The translations under genes were made by a program, and so were the position numbers. The notes under the pieces are model-generated. The model was not told where the DNA came from and ran no database searches. It saw only the letters and a list, made by a program, of their open reading frames with translations. Source: Camarhynchus parvulus (lineage: Eukaryota > Chordata > Aves > Passeriformes > Thraupidae). Taken from it: a DNA stretch of 64,000 bases. Location: positions 2,701,841 to 2,765,840 of the forward strand of contig NC_044599.1 in NCBI RefSeq assembly GCF_901933205.1. Direction: 5' to 3'. Shown piece after piece: positions 45,172-54,760 of the stretch (position 1 is its first letter; each line of letters opens with the position of its first letter).

Positions 45172-46577
45172 CTAAGCCAGATTGTCCTTTTTTCCTTGGG
45201 CGTATGCCTTAGAAGTTCCTTCAAGGGGATCGGACATGTCATCGTCATACTCAACATCTCGGCTGCGAGCAACCGGAGCTGCCCTCTTTTTGGTGATACT
45301 TCCTCTTCTCTTCAAATCACGCACCCGTTGTGCCAAAGCAGCAGTGGGTTCTCCATCCCATCTCCTCATGTCTTCTCCAGACTCACGCAGAAAGGCCCAT
45401 AACTCAGCCCGTGGGGTGTACCTTCTCTCGCCATCCAAGGAGCGCCAGCGTTGGATACCAGGGCCTCTAATTTGCACAGCCGAGATTTGAATAAGGTCCT
45501 CCTTAATCTCTTCCCGGAGTTTCTTATGATTCTCCTCTATTTTGTCCTCTAGTTTCCGCAGTTGTGTTTCCACTGCTGCAATTCTGGCATGAGTTGGTCC
45601 ATGCACAGCATCTGCATATGCTCGAAGCTTCTTCGCCATATCAAGCACAGTCTCATATGTATCATCCCGCTTCATTATTGCCAGAGCAGAAGCGTATTCA
45701 GGTGGCCCAAGTCGCACAAGTTTCCTCCACATTACAGGTGTGCATGGTACCAGGTCCGGATTCCTAGTTGTTATATCATCTGAGAAAATGAGCTCTGCCA
45801 CCGCCATTTCTCTCAGGCGTTGGATCCCCTGCTCTATGGTCTTCCACCCTGTCTGCTGCATATAGAGATCATCAGCACATAAGTATCTTTGTGCTACACT
45901 CTCCAGGACCCGTTCCCAGAGGCTGTGAGGGCTAGCCCTGCTCATCATACCTTGATCGATAACAGTATCCTGCGACAGGGATCCCAAATGCCTCGCTTCA
46001 GTACCATCCAAAATCGTAACCTCCCCTGCAGCATCCCAAAGGCGGACTAACCAACTGATTATAGATTCGTCAGGTTGTCGTCTGTAATCCTTTCTTAGGC
46101 CCCTGAGGTCCTTCAGAGAAAAGGAGTCAGTATTAGCTCCAGAATCTGTGCCCCTTGATGTGGCCTCTGATTTTGGTGAGGGTCCTTCTCCTGCATCATC
46201 ATCATCATCCTCCACCTTTCGATCGGTCTTGTCTTTACACTTTCCACCTCTTGTATTAGCTGCGACAGCCATGGGTTGGGGCCTGTCGTCTGATTCAGCT
46301 GCTAGCCTGGAGCCTGGGATGTTAGCTGCAGCCTGGGTCACTGGGATAGTAACTAACTTATCTCCCTGTTCCCTTTCTACTATCTGCTGCCCACAGTATC
46401 TAGCAGAGTACGGTAAACAAACGCTAAGGCCCAGCTCACTGCAGTAAGTCTTTCCTCCTTAGTATTACCATGGCACTTTTCCCTCAAATACTTTGCCACC
46501 TCGACTGGGTTCTGAATTTGATCAGATGGAAAGTCCCAGCCTATAGGATCAGCAAATTCCTTTAAAGTCTGGCCCAT
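45172..46577 (-). pseudogene. ERVL-like gag, one frame break
   Basis: Starts at MGQTLKEFADPIGWDF (46577), the only good ATG before the long frame. The first 65 residues end at a stop at 46380. The rest continues in another frame, open to 45172 (389 residues from its own ATG at 46341). The switch lies near the short C-run at 46390-46392. The long segment has an acidic patch (KVEDDDDDAGEG), a capsid-like helical region, and a charged coiled-coil stretch (TQLRKLEDKIEENHKKLREE). No CCHC zinc knuckle is visible, in keeping with ERVL-type Gag. It ends in a TAG that is in frame with the protease region. Confidence 0.85.
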
Positions 46578-46621
46578 ATCCTCCCATTTCCCACTCCAGT
46601 CAAGATTTTCCCTGCTTTGTT

Positions 46622-46921
46622 TTACTCCTGAATCAGGAGTCTCTTAACCCCTCTAGAGATCTCGGCTTTCATTTTATATACACTCCAGACAGTATAGGAA
46701 AGGCTTAATAAGTTAAATGCCAGAAAGATGGTTTCTTTTAAACTCAGGGGAAATTCAACATTTCCTAATAGAGATGTCAACAATTTGGAGGAGAAGAAGG
46801 AAGACAAAAGCTGAGAAGCCCCTTCCCCTTCTTCTCCCCAAACAAACTGAGTACACAGCCATGACAGCAATCCATACATTCCTGAAACAAGGTTTTCCAT
46901 AAACCTCCGACAAATCAGCAC
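46622..46921 (-). CDS. Small hydrophobic ORF upstream of gag, function unknown
   Basis: 99 residues between the primer-binding site and gag, ending 44 bp before the gag ATG. It has two hydrophobic stretches (around residues 8-28, LVSGMYGLLSWLCTQFVW, and 64-82, KETIFLAFNLLSLSYTVW) separated by an acidic/Ser-rich part, and a basic C-terminal end. No family was recognised. It could be an accessory or leader product, an overlapping remnant, or a chance frame in the leader. Its length and position make it worth noting, but nothing in the sequence proves translation. Confidence 0.35.
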   Translation of the reverse strand: MLICRRFMENLVSGMYGLLSWLCTQFVWGEEGEGASQLLSSFFSSKLLTSLLGNVEFPLSLKETIFLAFNLLSLSYTVWSVYKMKAEISRGVKRLLIQE

Positions 46922-47187
46922 ACATAAGACCAGCCCAATGACTATTCTGGTTAGTGCCCCTGCTTACAGAAGCTACTTATTACGGACAACACCAGAGCTA
47001 TTTTTGGGTAAGGAAATAACCCTAGGGACCACAAAGGTATTAAAGCTTCAAAAACCCCAAGGGACCAGAAATACCGGCAAACATTCACCCCAAATGACAT
47101 TATGAATTACCAATATGCCCACAAAACAACCAAGACCAAAATATTATTGTTATAGGTTTGTTTTCCACTGTCTTCGGCCTCCTTTGT

Positions 47188-47205
47188 TTCCCGGCCAACG
47201 CACCA
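47188..47205 (-). other. Primer-binding site, matches tRNA-Gly(UCC)
   Basis: TTCCCGGCCAACGCACCA on the plus strand equals the 3' end, with CCA, of vertebrate tRNA-Gly(UCC), so its complement is the PBS on the coding strand. It lies 7 bp inside the 5' LTR edge. The region 46922-47187 is otherwise untranslated leader. Confidence 0.82.
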
Positions 47206-47212
47206 AAAAGGA

Positions 47213-47846
47213 TGTCCTGGTTCAGGACAAAATTAGGGGAAATCTCCAAAAGGGAGTTCCCCCCCCCCCCAAACACCGGGTTCGGGAAGGAATTCCTCGG
47301 AGGAGCAAAGTGGAAAACAAAACCTATTTATTGACAAATAACAAAAGAACACTCCCCAACACAAGAAAAGAAAAGAAAAACCAGTTCAGTGTTGTGGAGG
47401 GTGCCAAGCTTCTCTTGCAGGCTCCAGAGATCCCGCCGGACGTCGGACGTCCCAGGTCAGGTCCAGAGCCGGTCCAGTGTCTTCACGGGAGGGTGAGAAA
47501 GAGAGGACGAAAGAAAAGGGAAAAAAGAGGAAAAAAAAAAAACAAAACAGCGCAGAAAGCAGCAAAGGGAAAAAAAGCAGCTATCAGCTAGGGCTAAGGC
47601 AGTAGCAAGCAAGCGAAGCAGCAAGCAGAAGCAAGCCGGCCAGCCAGCCAAGCAGCTCAAAGCCAGCAAAAAAAAAACCAAAAAAAAAAAAGCAAAGTGC
47701 ACCCAGTCCCCCCCTCCTCCTCCCCCGCCCCGCCGCGGCAAGACGGCCGGGAGGGGGGGAGAGAGAGAGAGAGAGAGAGAGAAAAAAAAAACACAGCTGC
47801 CAGACACAATACACGATATTGGGATAAAAGCGGTCATCCCACGACA
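47213..47846 (-). repeat. 5' LTR of the ERVL-like provirus
   Basis: 634 bp, same ends as the 3' LTR. Differences from it that I can see are mostly in A- and C-run lengths and in the CTCC-rich stretch near 47710. Confidence 0.94.
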
Positions 47847-47851
47847 AGGTT

Positions 47852-48634
47852 CCTGGCTCCGGAGGCAGCCCTGCACGAACCCTGCCCAACTGGGAGCAAG
47901 CTGCTCAGAGCCCCCCCTTCCCCATCCTGCCAGGCTGGGAAACTGGATTGAACTCTTTCCTCTGCTCTGGAATGTCCTTCCCATCCTCTGTCTCCCACCC
48001 CCCTGCCCTGGGCCTGGAGATCTGCTCCCAGATTTGGGTTCTGTGGCACCTTGGGGGCCCTTTGGACTCCCAGGGGAACAGGGAGCACCTGTGATCCAAA
48101 GGGCACCTCTGGAATGAAGGGCTGCAGGAAAATGTGGGTGCCCAGGATGGACCTGCCCAGTTTGGATCTCCCAGGGAAGGCCCTGTGGGGATAAAGGAGC
48201 ACCAAAAGGACACCTGTGGAATGAGGGGCTGCAGGGAAATGGGTGCCCAGGTGTGCAGGAATTCCCCTTCGGAGAGGGGCAGGAGGAGTTTGGGAAGGGG
48301 AAGCTGAGCAGTGCTGAGTGTGTTCCCCTCAATCCCAGATTCGGTCCCAAGGCCTTGGATCCCACCCCATGTGTGCCCCGTGCCCTTGAATCACGATTCA
48401 CCACTTTCTAACTTTGACTAGAGAGTCTTTGTCCATGATTTGGGGTTTTGAGGACTCAGCCTCCTCCCGGGGCTGTGCCCTTCCAGTCCCTGGGAAGTGA
48501 TCCCAGCCTCACCTGGCTGCCAGGACCCGCCAGGTGCCCAGGTGAGTCCTGCTGGGAGGGAGCTGCTGCTCCAGGTGCCTGTGGCGGGCGGCTGAGAGAA
48601 AACCAAGGACAGGATGGATTCCGAGTGACAGAGC
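47852..48634. other. Spacer with no recognised feature
   Basis: Between the provirus and the KRT80 poly(A) site. Contains a short duplicated stretch ('ggaatgaagggctgcaggaa' at 48112 and 'ggaatgaggggctgcaggga' at 48219). No gene recognised. Confidence 0.45.
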
Positions 48635-48640
48635 TTTATT
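48635..48640 (-). promoter_or_regulatory. KRT80: Poly(A) signal AATAAA (KRT80)
   Basis: TTTATT on the plus strand, in minus-strand context 'gtcacaataaagctctgtca'. First canonical signal downstream of the KRT80 stop. Confidence 0.7.
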
Positions 48641-49776
48641 GTGACAGCCAAACCCCGCGAGCCAGAGCTGTGCTTCCTATCCTACGGGAATGTGGGAATG
48701 GGGACCCAGAACCTGGGAATTCGGGGGGGCTGAGGGGCAGTGGCTGGGCCAGGAAGGAAAATACTGCAGGATTGTGGGTGAGGTTGGGAAGAGGCCACAG
48801 CATCCCCCACCTGTGGCCACCTGGCCCTTCCAGGGCTGGCTCTGGGAGCTCTGGAGCATCGGGATTGGGATTGGCCCATGGGGGCAGCGGGGTCAGGCAC
48901 AAGCTGAGGTCAATAAATACAAAGGCAAGGGAGTTCTCCAGCTTTGGGCTGAAAGAGGGAAGATTTGGATTCGATTTTAGGAAGGAAATTCTTCCCTGTG
49001 AGGGTAGTGAGGCCCTGGAAAGGATTTCCCAGAGCAGCTGTGGCTGCCCCTGGATCCCTGGCAGTGCCCAAGGCCAGGCTGGATGGAGCTTGGAGCAGCC
49101 TGGGACAGTGGGAGGTGTCCCTGCCCACGGTAGGGGTGGGATGGGATGAGCTTTGAGGTCCCTCCCAACCCCACCCAGGCTGTTCCCAGTGCAGTTAAAT
49201 AGGAACCAACTTAAATACCCCAACTTTAGGAGCTGGAACTGCTGTGCGGAGCCTGGAGAGAGGGAGGGATTATGGGAATCAAGAGTTTTGAGGCATTTTA
49301 GCTTTGGTGAAGGAATGAGGGGCCCCCTGAAGGCAGGGAATGCCCTGAGGTGGCCAAGGGTACCCCAGGGTGTCACCAGATCTGTCAGTCCTGGTGACAA
49401 ATCCATCCCTGGGGTTGTTTTCCTCCCTCTGCCCCAGTGTGGAGTTTGGATGGTGCTTTCCTTGGAAGCCCTGTCAGAGCAAGGAAAGGGTTTGGCAACA
49501 GCAGTGAAGGGACTGATGGCAGCTGCTAAAACTGGGGTAGGGACACTTCTCTCCTGCCGGGCACATTGCAGGGGGTGACTGCCAATGCCCTGGGAAGGGA
49601 GCCCTGGAGAGGAAGGAGAAGGGAATGGGAGAGTCCCTGAAGTGCTGGGGTGGTTCCTGCTGTGACTGGGAACGGAGCCAAGGGACAGCCTGGACAGGAC
49701 CCTCATCCTTCATCCCGGGCTGGAGTTCAGGAGGAGGAGCTTCCCAGGTGCTTGGGATCCGCGTCCATCCGTTCTC
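48641..49776 (-). other. KRT80: KRT80 3' UTR
   Basis: From the stop codon to the poly(A) signal, about 1.1 kb. It contains a plus-oriented CR1 tail (48950-49185), antisense to the transcript. Confidence 0.6.
48950..49185 (+). mobile_element. CR1 3' fragment in KRT80 3' UTR
   Basis: 'gaaggaaattcttccctgtg', 'gctgcccctggatccctggc' and 'gctttgaggtccctcccaac'. Confidence 0.87.
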
Positions 49777-49937
49777 CTAGGAGCACTCCCCGGGGGCCCC
49801 GGGGCTGAGCTTGGGCCGGGTCCCGGTGTCCGGAGCCCCCGGCACGTCCCAGGCCCTCCCGGGGCCGCCCCCGCTGGGCTCCGTGGGCGCCGAGCCCCGG
49901 GCAAAGAGCCGCGAGTTCCGCAGGGTGCTGGCAGAAA
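49777..49937 (-). CDS. KRT80: KRT80 exon 9 (tail, stop)
   Basis: Encodes a Gly/Pro/Arg-rich tail beginning SASTLRNSRLFARGSAPT and ending PGAPGECS with TAG (49777-49779). The acceptor chosen (ttgtgccag, intron of 75 nt) keeps this frame. A second acceptor 10 nt further in (exon from 49927) would change the frame and extend the tail to 49710. The first is preferred because its frame gives an SRLF/RGSAP segment resembling the human K80 tail, but RNA is needed. Confidence 0.65.
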
Positions 49938-50012
49938 CTGGCACAAGGGGGCAGGTTAAAACCCTCCCATCCATTCCCCCATCCCCTGGGTCAGAGGGAT
50001 CACAGCACTTAC

Positions 50013-50068
50013 GAGGCCTGGGCCGGGAGTGGACGGCGCTGATGATGGTGGGGATGGGCTGCTCCATG
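50013..50068 (-). CDS. KRT80: KRT80 exon 8 (start of tail)
   Basis: 56 bp between acceptor cttcccag and donor gtaagt. Encodes MEQPIPTIISAVHSRPRP after completing the last codon of exon 7. Its SAVHSR matches the SAVQSR found in mammalian K80 just after the rod. Confidence 0.82.
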
Positions 50069-50505
50069 CTGGGAAGGGAAGGACACAGAGTGAGGACACG
50101 GCTGGAGCTCTCCCAGAGGGGCAGGAAGGGCTGGGGTTTGGCCTGGGGGAGTTGGGATGGTGGTAGGACCAGGATGGGCTTCAACAGCCCCGGGGCAAAG
50201 CACCTGGAGAGGGTCTGGAGCCTCAGCCTGGGGAGTCTGAGGAAGACTTGGGAGCAAGAAATGGGATTGAACTGCTGGGAACCACCAGGATTTGCTCCTC
50301 CTTTGACCAAACCTTCAGTACCTGACTCAGAACTTGGGATTTGGGCAAGCTGGGCTTTGGGAGGAGTCCCTGCCTGTGGAAGGTGTCCCTGCCCATGGCA
50401 GGGGGGGGCTGGGTTCCAAAGCATTCCATGATTCCACGATGTCTCCATCCCCCCAGTGTCCTGGTGCATCCCTTCCCCACCTGAGGCAGAGGAATCCTGG
50501 CTCAC

Positions 50506-50726
50506 CTGTTCTCCTCCCCTTCCACGAGCTTCCTGTAGGTGAGGATCTCCACGTCCAGGGCCAGTTTGATGTTCATGAGCTCCTGGTACTCGCGGACCAG
50601 GTGGGCCATGTGCTCCCTGCTGCGCTGCAGGGCCTCCTCCAGCCCGGCCACCTTGGCCTTGGCATCCCTCAGGGTCCCCTCCCCCTGCTCGCCAGCCTCG
50701 CGGATGTGCTCCTCCAGGTACAGGCA
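50506..50726 (-). CDS. KRT80: KRT80 exon 7 (coil 2, helix termination motif)
   Basis: 221 bp, the standard type II exon 7 length. Runs from [19 protein letters not shown] to the helix termination motif [17 protein letters not shown] followed by [11 protein letters not shown]. This is the most conserved part of the rod and shows no damage. Donor gtgagc, acceptor cactccag. Confidence 0.96.
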
Positions 50727-50779
50727 CTGGAGTGTGGGACAGGGAGCTGAGGGGGCTTGGGAGAGGGAATTCCACCCCT

Positions 50780-51170
50780 GTCCTGTTATCCCAGCACACA
50801 CCTGTCCTGTTATCCCACCCTGGAACACACCTGTCCTGTTATCCCAGCACACATCTGTCCTGTTATCCCAGCACACACCTGTCCTGTTATCCCAGCACAC
50901 ACCTGTCCCCTTATCCCCCCCCAGGTCACACCTGTCCCATTATCCCAGCACACATCTGTCCTGTTATCCCACCTAGAACACACCTGTCCTGCTATCCCAG
51001 CACACACCAGTCCTGCTATCCCACCCAGCACACACCTGTCTGGTTGTTTCCCCCAGGACACATCTATGCTGTTATCCCAACCCAGCATACACCTGTCCCA
51101 TTATCCCAGCACACCCCGTCCCATTATTTCCACCCAGGTCACACCTGTCCCGTTGTCCCCCCCAGGACTC
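50780..51170. repeat. 27-bp minisatellite filling KRT80 intron 6
   Basis: About 14 units of 'cacacctgtcctgttatccc' + 'agca' with variants (CACATC, CCCACCC). It occupies nearly the whole 446-bp intron, up to a few bases from the exon 6 donor. Confidence 0.94.
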
Positions 51171-51172
51171 AC

Positions 51173-51298
51173 CTGGCTCTTCTGGGACACGATGCAGGAG
51201 CGCAGTTTCTGGATGCGGATGTTCAGATCCGCGATTTCCCGCCGGCTGTCCAGGAGGTGCCCCCCGAAGGAGCCGGGCTGGGAGCTGCTGTCGGTGAG
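51173..51298 (-). CDS. KRT80: KRT80 exon 6 (coil 2)
   Basis: 126 bp, the standard length. Encodes LTDSSSQPGSFGGHLLDSRR then EIADLNIRIQKLRSCIVSQK and SQ; the EIADLN.RIQKLR block is diagnostic of type II keratins. Donor gtgagt, acceptor ctccacag. Confidence 0.95.
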
Positions 51299-51339
51299 CT
51301 GTGGAGAGAGGGACAGGTGCCCTGGCATCACTGGATTAC

Positions 51340-51475
51340 CTGGGCAAAGCTCTGGGGCTCACTCCTGTCCTCTCTGGCTGTGGCTCTGGACCTGGTGCCC
51401 TGGCATCACCTGGATCACTTGGGGAAAGCTCTGGGGCTCACTCCTGTCCTCTCTGGCTCTGCTGGGCTCACCTGG
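51340..51475. repeat. Tandem duplication in KRT80 intron 5
   Basis: Two copies of about 80 bp, each containing 'agctctggggctcactcctg' + 'tcctctctggctctg'. Confidence 0.8.
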
Positions 51476-51737
51476 CTCCTGGGACCAGTCACATTCCTGC
51501 TCTTTGGAGAGCTGGAAGGACATTTCCATCTCCACTGGCAGATGTCCTGGGTTCCTCCAGCGTAGAAAGCCCAGAGTAACAAAACTCTGGATTTGCTGTC
51601 TGGATAGTGATCACGGATAGTGCCTTGTCCCTCCCTCCATTCCCATTCCCAGTCCATCCCTCCCATCCCAGCTGTCTCCAGCCCAACCCCTCCTGTCCTT
51701 TCCCGGCCTCTCCCAGCACGGAGCAGGGATCTGGTAC

Positions 51738-51902
51738 CTTCCTCCGGGTCAGGGCCTCGGCCTCCTCCCAGCTGCGCAGGGCCAGAGCCTCGTACTGGGC
51801 CCTGACGTCCTCCACGATCCTGCCCAGGTCTGGCCGGGAGCAGCTGTCGATCCCCAGCACCACGGAAATGTCCTTGATTTCCGTCAGCAGCTCCTCCAGT
51901 TC
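51738..51902 (-). CDS. KRT80: KRT80 exon 5 (end of coil 1B, L12, coil 2)
   Basis: 165 bp, the standard length. Encodes ELEELLTEIKDISVVLGIDS, then SRPDLGRIVEDVRAQYEALA and SWEEAEALTRRK. The R-x-QYE-A...S-x-EEAE pattern is the start of coil 2 in type II keratins. Donor gtacca, acceptor gctctgcag. Confidence 0.95.
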
Positions 51903-51944
51903 CTGCAGAGCCACGGGACACCAGGGAAGAGAACACGGAGCTGG

Positions 51945-52165
51945 ACATTCATGGAATGGTTTGGGTGGGAAGGAACAGCAAAGCCCAGCCCGTCCCAGCC
52001 CTGCCATGGCAGGGACACCTCCCACTGTCCCAGGCTGCTCCAGCCCCGTCCAGCCTGGCCTGGCACACTGCCAGGGATGGAGCAGCCACAGCTCCCAGGG
52101 AAATCCATTCCAGGGCCTCCCCACCCTCACAGGGAAGAACTTCTTCCCAGGATCTGGTCAAATCC
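51945..52165 (-). mobile_element. CR1 3' fragment in KRT80 intron 4
   Basis: 'tggaatggtttgggtgggaa', 'catggcagggacacctccca' and 'cctcacagggaagaacttct' in reverse orientation. Confidence 0.88.
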
Positions 52166-52394
52166 AAGATTCCCAGTAGTCAGAGAGAGCTCCAGGTGGG
52201 CTGTGCTTGGCAGAACAGATTCCACGTGGAGAGGGGGACAATTCCCAAGTTTTCACACCCTGGAGTTGGGGATCTGGTATTATTTGCTCCATAAAATCCA
52301 GACCCAGCTTAAGTTGGGGTTTGGGATCTTTGGATACAAACTGGTAAATACATCTGACAAAACAGTGCCTTTGGACTAGTCCAGGAGCAGGGAG

Positions 52395-52690
52395 AATCCT
52401 GGGACCCTTAAGGCTGGAAAAGACCTGAGGATCACCAGATTCCAACTGTTCCTCAGCAGTGCCAAGGCCACCCCTGACTGTGTCGCCAGGTGCCACATCC
52501 ACACATTCCTTGGGCACTTCCAGGGACGGGCACTTCACTCCTGCCCTAGGCAGCTATGCCAGGGCTGGACAACCCTTTCCAGGAAGGAATTTTCCCCAAT
52601 ATCCAACCTAAACCTCTCCTGGCATTTCCTCTTGTCCTGTCAGTCGTCCCCCAGGAGCAGAGCTGGAGCTGATGATCACAGACCAATACC
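52395..52690 (-). mobile_element. CR1 3' fragment in KRT80 intron 4
   Basis: 'ggctggaaaagacctgagga', 'ggaattttccccaatatcca' and 'tttcctcttgtcctgtcagt' in reverse orientation. Confidence 0.85.
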
Positions 52691-53029
52691 CACTGAAATC
52701 CACACTCAATGGGAGAGTTTTGGGAAAGCAAAGGCAGTGTGGATCACTCCACAGCCTGGGGAGGCTGGAAAAGGCCCTTTCCAAGCTCTGCTGTGGGATC
52801 CAGCAGGGCTGGGGCTGCTCTTTGTGATGCCAGAACCTGATTTAGGGCTCCTCAGGGAACCAGGAGCCTTCCCTGTGCACAGCCAGGCTGGCAGAGCTGC
52901 TCCACTCCTCTGTCCTGGGAATGGCAGCGTGGAGGGAGAGGAGCACCCCTGGGGTTACAGCCCACCAGGACATCTGCTCTGGGTAAGTGACAGCTGAGAA
53001 TTCCCCTCCCGGAGCCTGGAAGGGCCCCT

Positions 53030-53405
53030 GGAGCCAGGCTTGGAGCCAGATTTGGATCCAGGTTTGGACCCAGGCTTGGATCCAGGTTTGGACCCAGGCT
53101 TGGATCCAGATTTGGATCCAGGTTTAGATCCAGGTTTAGATCCAGGTTTGGATCCAGGCTTGGACCCAGGTTTAGATCCAGGTTTAGATCCAGGTTTAGA
53201 TCCAGGTTTGGATCCAGGCTCGGATCCAGGCTTGGACCCAGATTTAGATCCAGGTTTGGATCCAGGCTTGGATGCAGGTTTAGACCCAGGCTTGGACCCA
53301 GGTTTGGATCCAGGTTTAGACCCAGGCTTGGACCCAGGTTTGGACCCAGGCTTGGATCCAGGTTTGGATCCAGGTTTGGACCCAGGTTTGGACCCAGGCT
53401 TGCTG
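53030..53405. repeat. 12-bp minisatellite (GGATCCAGGTTT) in KRT80 intron 4
   Basis: About 30 units of (GA/GG)(T/C)CCAGG(T/C)TT(A/G). The open frame of LDPGLDPG repeats is a by-product. Confidence 0.95.
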
Positions 53406-54664
53406 CTCCCTTATCTCAGGTGCACCTCGTGCTTTGCACCAGGAATTCCTTCCCCTCCTCCCTCTGCTCTGTCCTTCCCTTTGTGCTCAGCTCCCTTTGG
53501 AGCAGGAATTGTGTTCCTTGATCCCTTCCCTTCCCTGGCTGGGCTCACAAAGGGCTCTGTGGCTGAGGGGTAACACAGACACACCCCAAAAACCAGGATG
53601 ATTGGGAGATTTCATCCCAGTGCTGTTTAATCCCTGAGTTTCTTTGTTAATCTTGGAGCAGGTGAGAAAATTTGTGTTTATTTGGAATATTGGATCACCT
53701 GGTGAATAAAAAACCCCCAAACTAGTCATTTATTAATGAGAATTAATAAATTATTTTCTCTTGATCCTCCCCAACAAGCAAAGTTTACCTCATTTTTTCT
53801 CCCCCTGGGAATGAGCCTGTATCTGATGTCATCGAATCCACAGAGAAGGTGAGACAGGAGAGGTTGGGATGAGATTTTTACATTAATTAAGGGTTAAATA
53901 ATGCAGCTTTTAAAGGCACCCATGGGAAATCAGGTGGAGACCCTGGAGCAGGGCCTGATTTCCAAAAAAAATGGGCTAAAATTGCCTTGCATGAGGAATA
54001 ATCTCATTTTAGAGCAGATCAGGCTCCCTGGGCAGTTGAGCTGGGAGGCAGCTCCAGCCTCTCTGTGCCTCAGTTTCCCACATGGAATGTCCATACTCCT
54101 CCACCAGGCACTGTAACTGTTTGGATTGCTGGAATTTAGATAAATCCTGAGTGCTCCCGCTCTGCTGATCCTGCTGGGTGACATTTTCCAGGCCTGAGTC
54201 AGGGTTGTGAAGGAGGCCCTTCCCCCCTGGCTGCAATCACTCCTGCCTGGGGACCCCTGGATTCCCTGGGAAAGGAGGAGCTGGGCTGTGTTTCAGAGCA
54301 GCCAGGTTCTCCAGCTGTCCTGGGTTTTGGGTCCTTCCTGGTGTCTGAACATTTGGCTCACCTGGGCCGAGGTCTGGGGCAAACCCCATCCCTGGGGGCA
54401 GGAGCTGGGCCCCAACAGCCAGTTTGGGATGAGGTTGGAATTCTGGCTGTTCTGGGGGAACCCCACAAAAGTTCTGGGGCAGAAGGGATGTTCTGGCCCC
54501 ACTCCAGTGTTGTTTTTAGGGGAGGGATCAACTCCTCACGTCCTGCCTGAGCACTGAGATGGCTGTGACACCCTGGCCAAGCTCCCACGTGGGTGGAAAT
54601 CCAGGATCTGTCCCCAAAATGCCGTTTCCCACATTGTCTCAGCCCTCTCCAGGTGTGTTCCCAC

Positions 54665-54760
54665 CTGCTCATAGATGGTTTTCTTCAGCTCCAGCAGCTC
54701 CTGGAGCCCTTTGAGCTTCACCTCCAGCTCCGTGCGGTGCAAAGTGCTCACATCCAAATC
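54665..54760 (-). CDS. KRT80: KRT80 exon 4 (coil 1B)
   Basis: 96 bp, the standard length. Encodes DLDVSTLHRTELEVKLKGLQ then ELLELKKTIYEQ. Donor gtggga, acceptor tccctgcag. KKTIYEQ matches the K80-specific KTIYEQ rather than the FLR.LYE.E of most type II keratins. Confidence 0.94.

Larger units (their letters stand above)
41190..47851 (-). mobile_element. ERVL-like provirus, nearly complete, no env
   Basis: A full proviral layout on the minus strand: 5' LTR (47213-47846), primer-binding site, leader with a small ORF, gag, protease/RT/RNase H/integrase, polypurine tract, 3' LTR (41195-41829). Perfect AGGTT target duplications lie at 41190-41194 and 47847-47851. RT and integrase motifs (LPQGWKHSPTICHGLIQ, YIDD) are ERVL/class III-like. 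Integrase ends 165 bp before the 3' LTR, leaving no room for env or for the dUTPase known from mammalian ERVL. The two LTRs are almost identical, with differences mainly in homopolymer lengths, so the insertion is young. Four frame breaks are noted in the gag and pol entries. Confidence 0.95.

Noticed and set aside
53040..53573. 177-residue LDPGLDPG repeat frame, resembling a structural repeat protein
   Set aside because: It is the 12-bp array in KRT80 intron 4, on the strand opposite the gene, with no recognisable flanking coding sequence.
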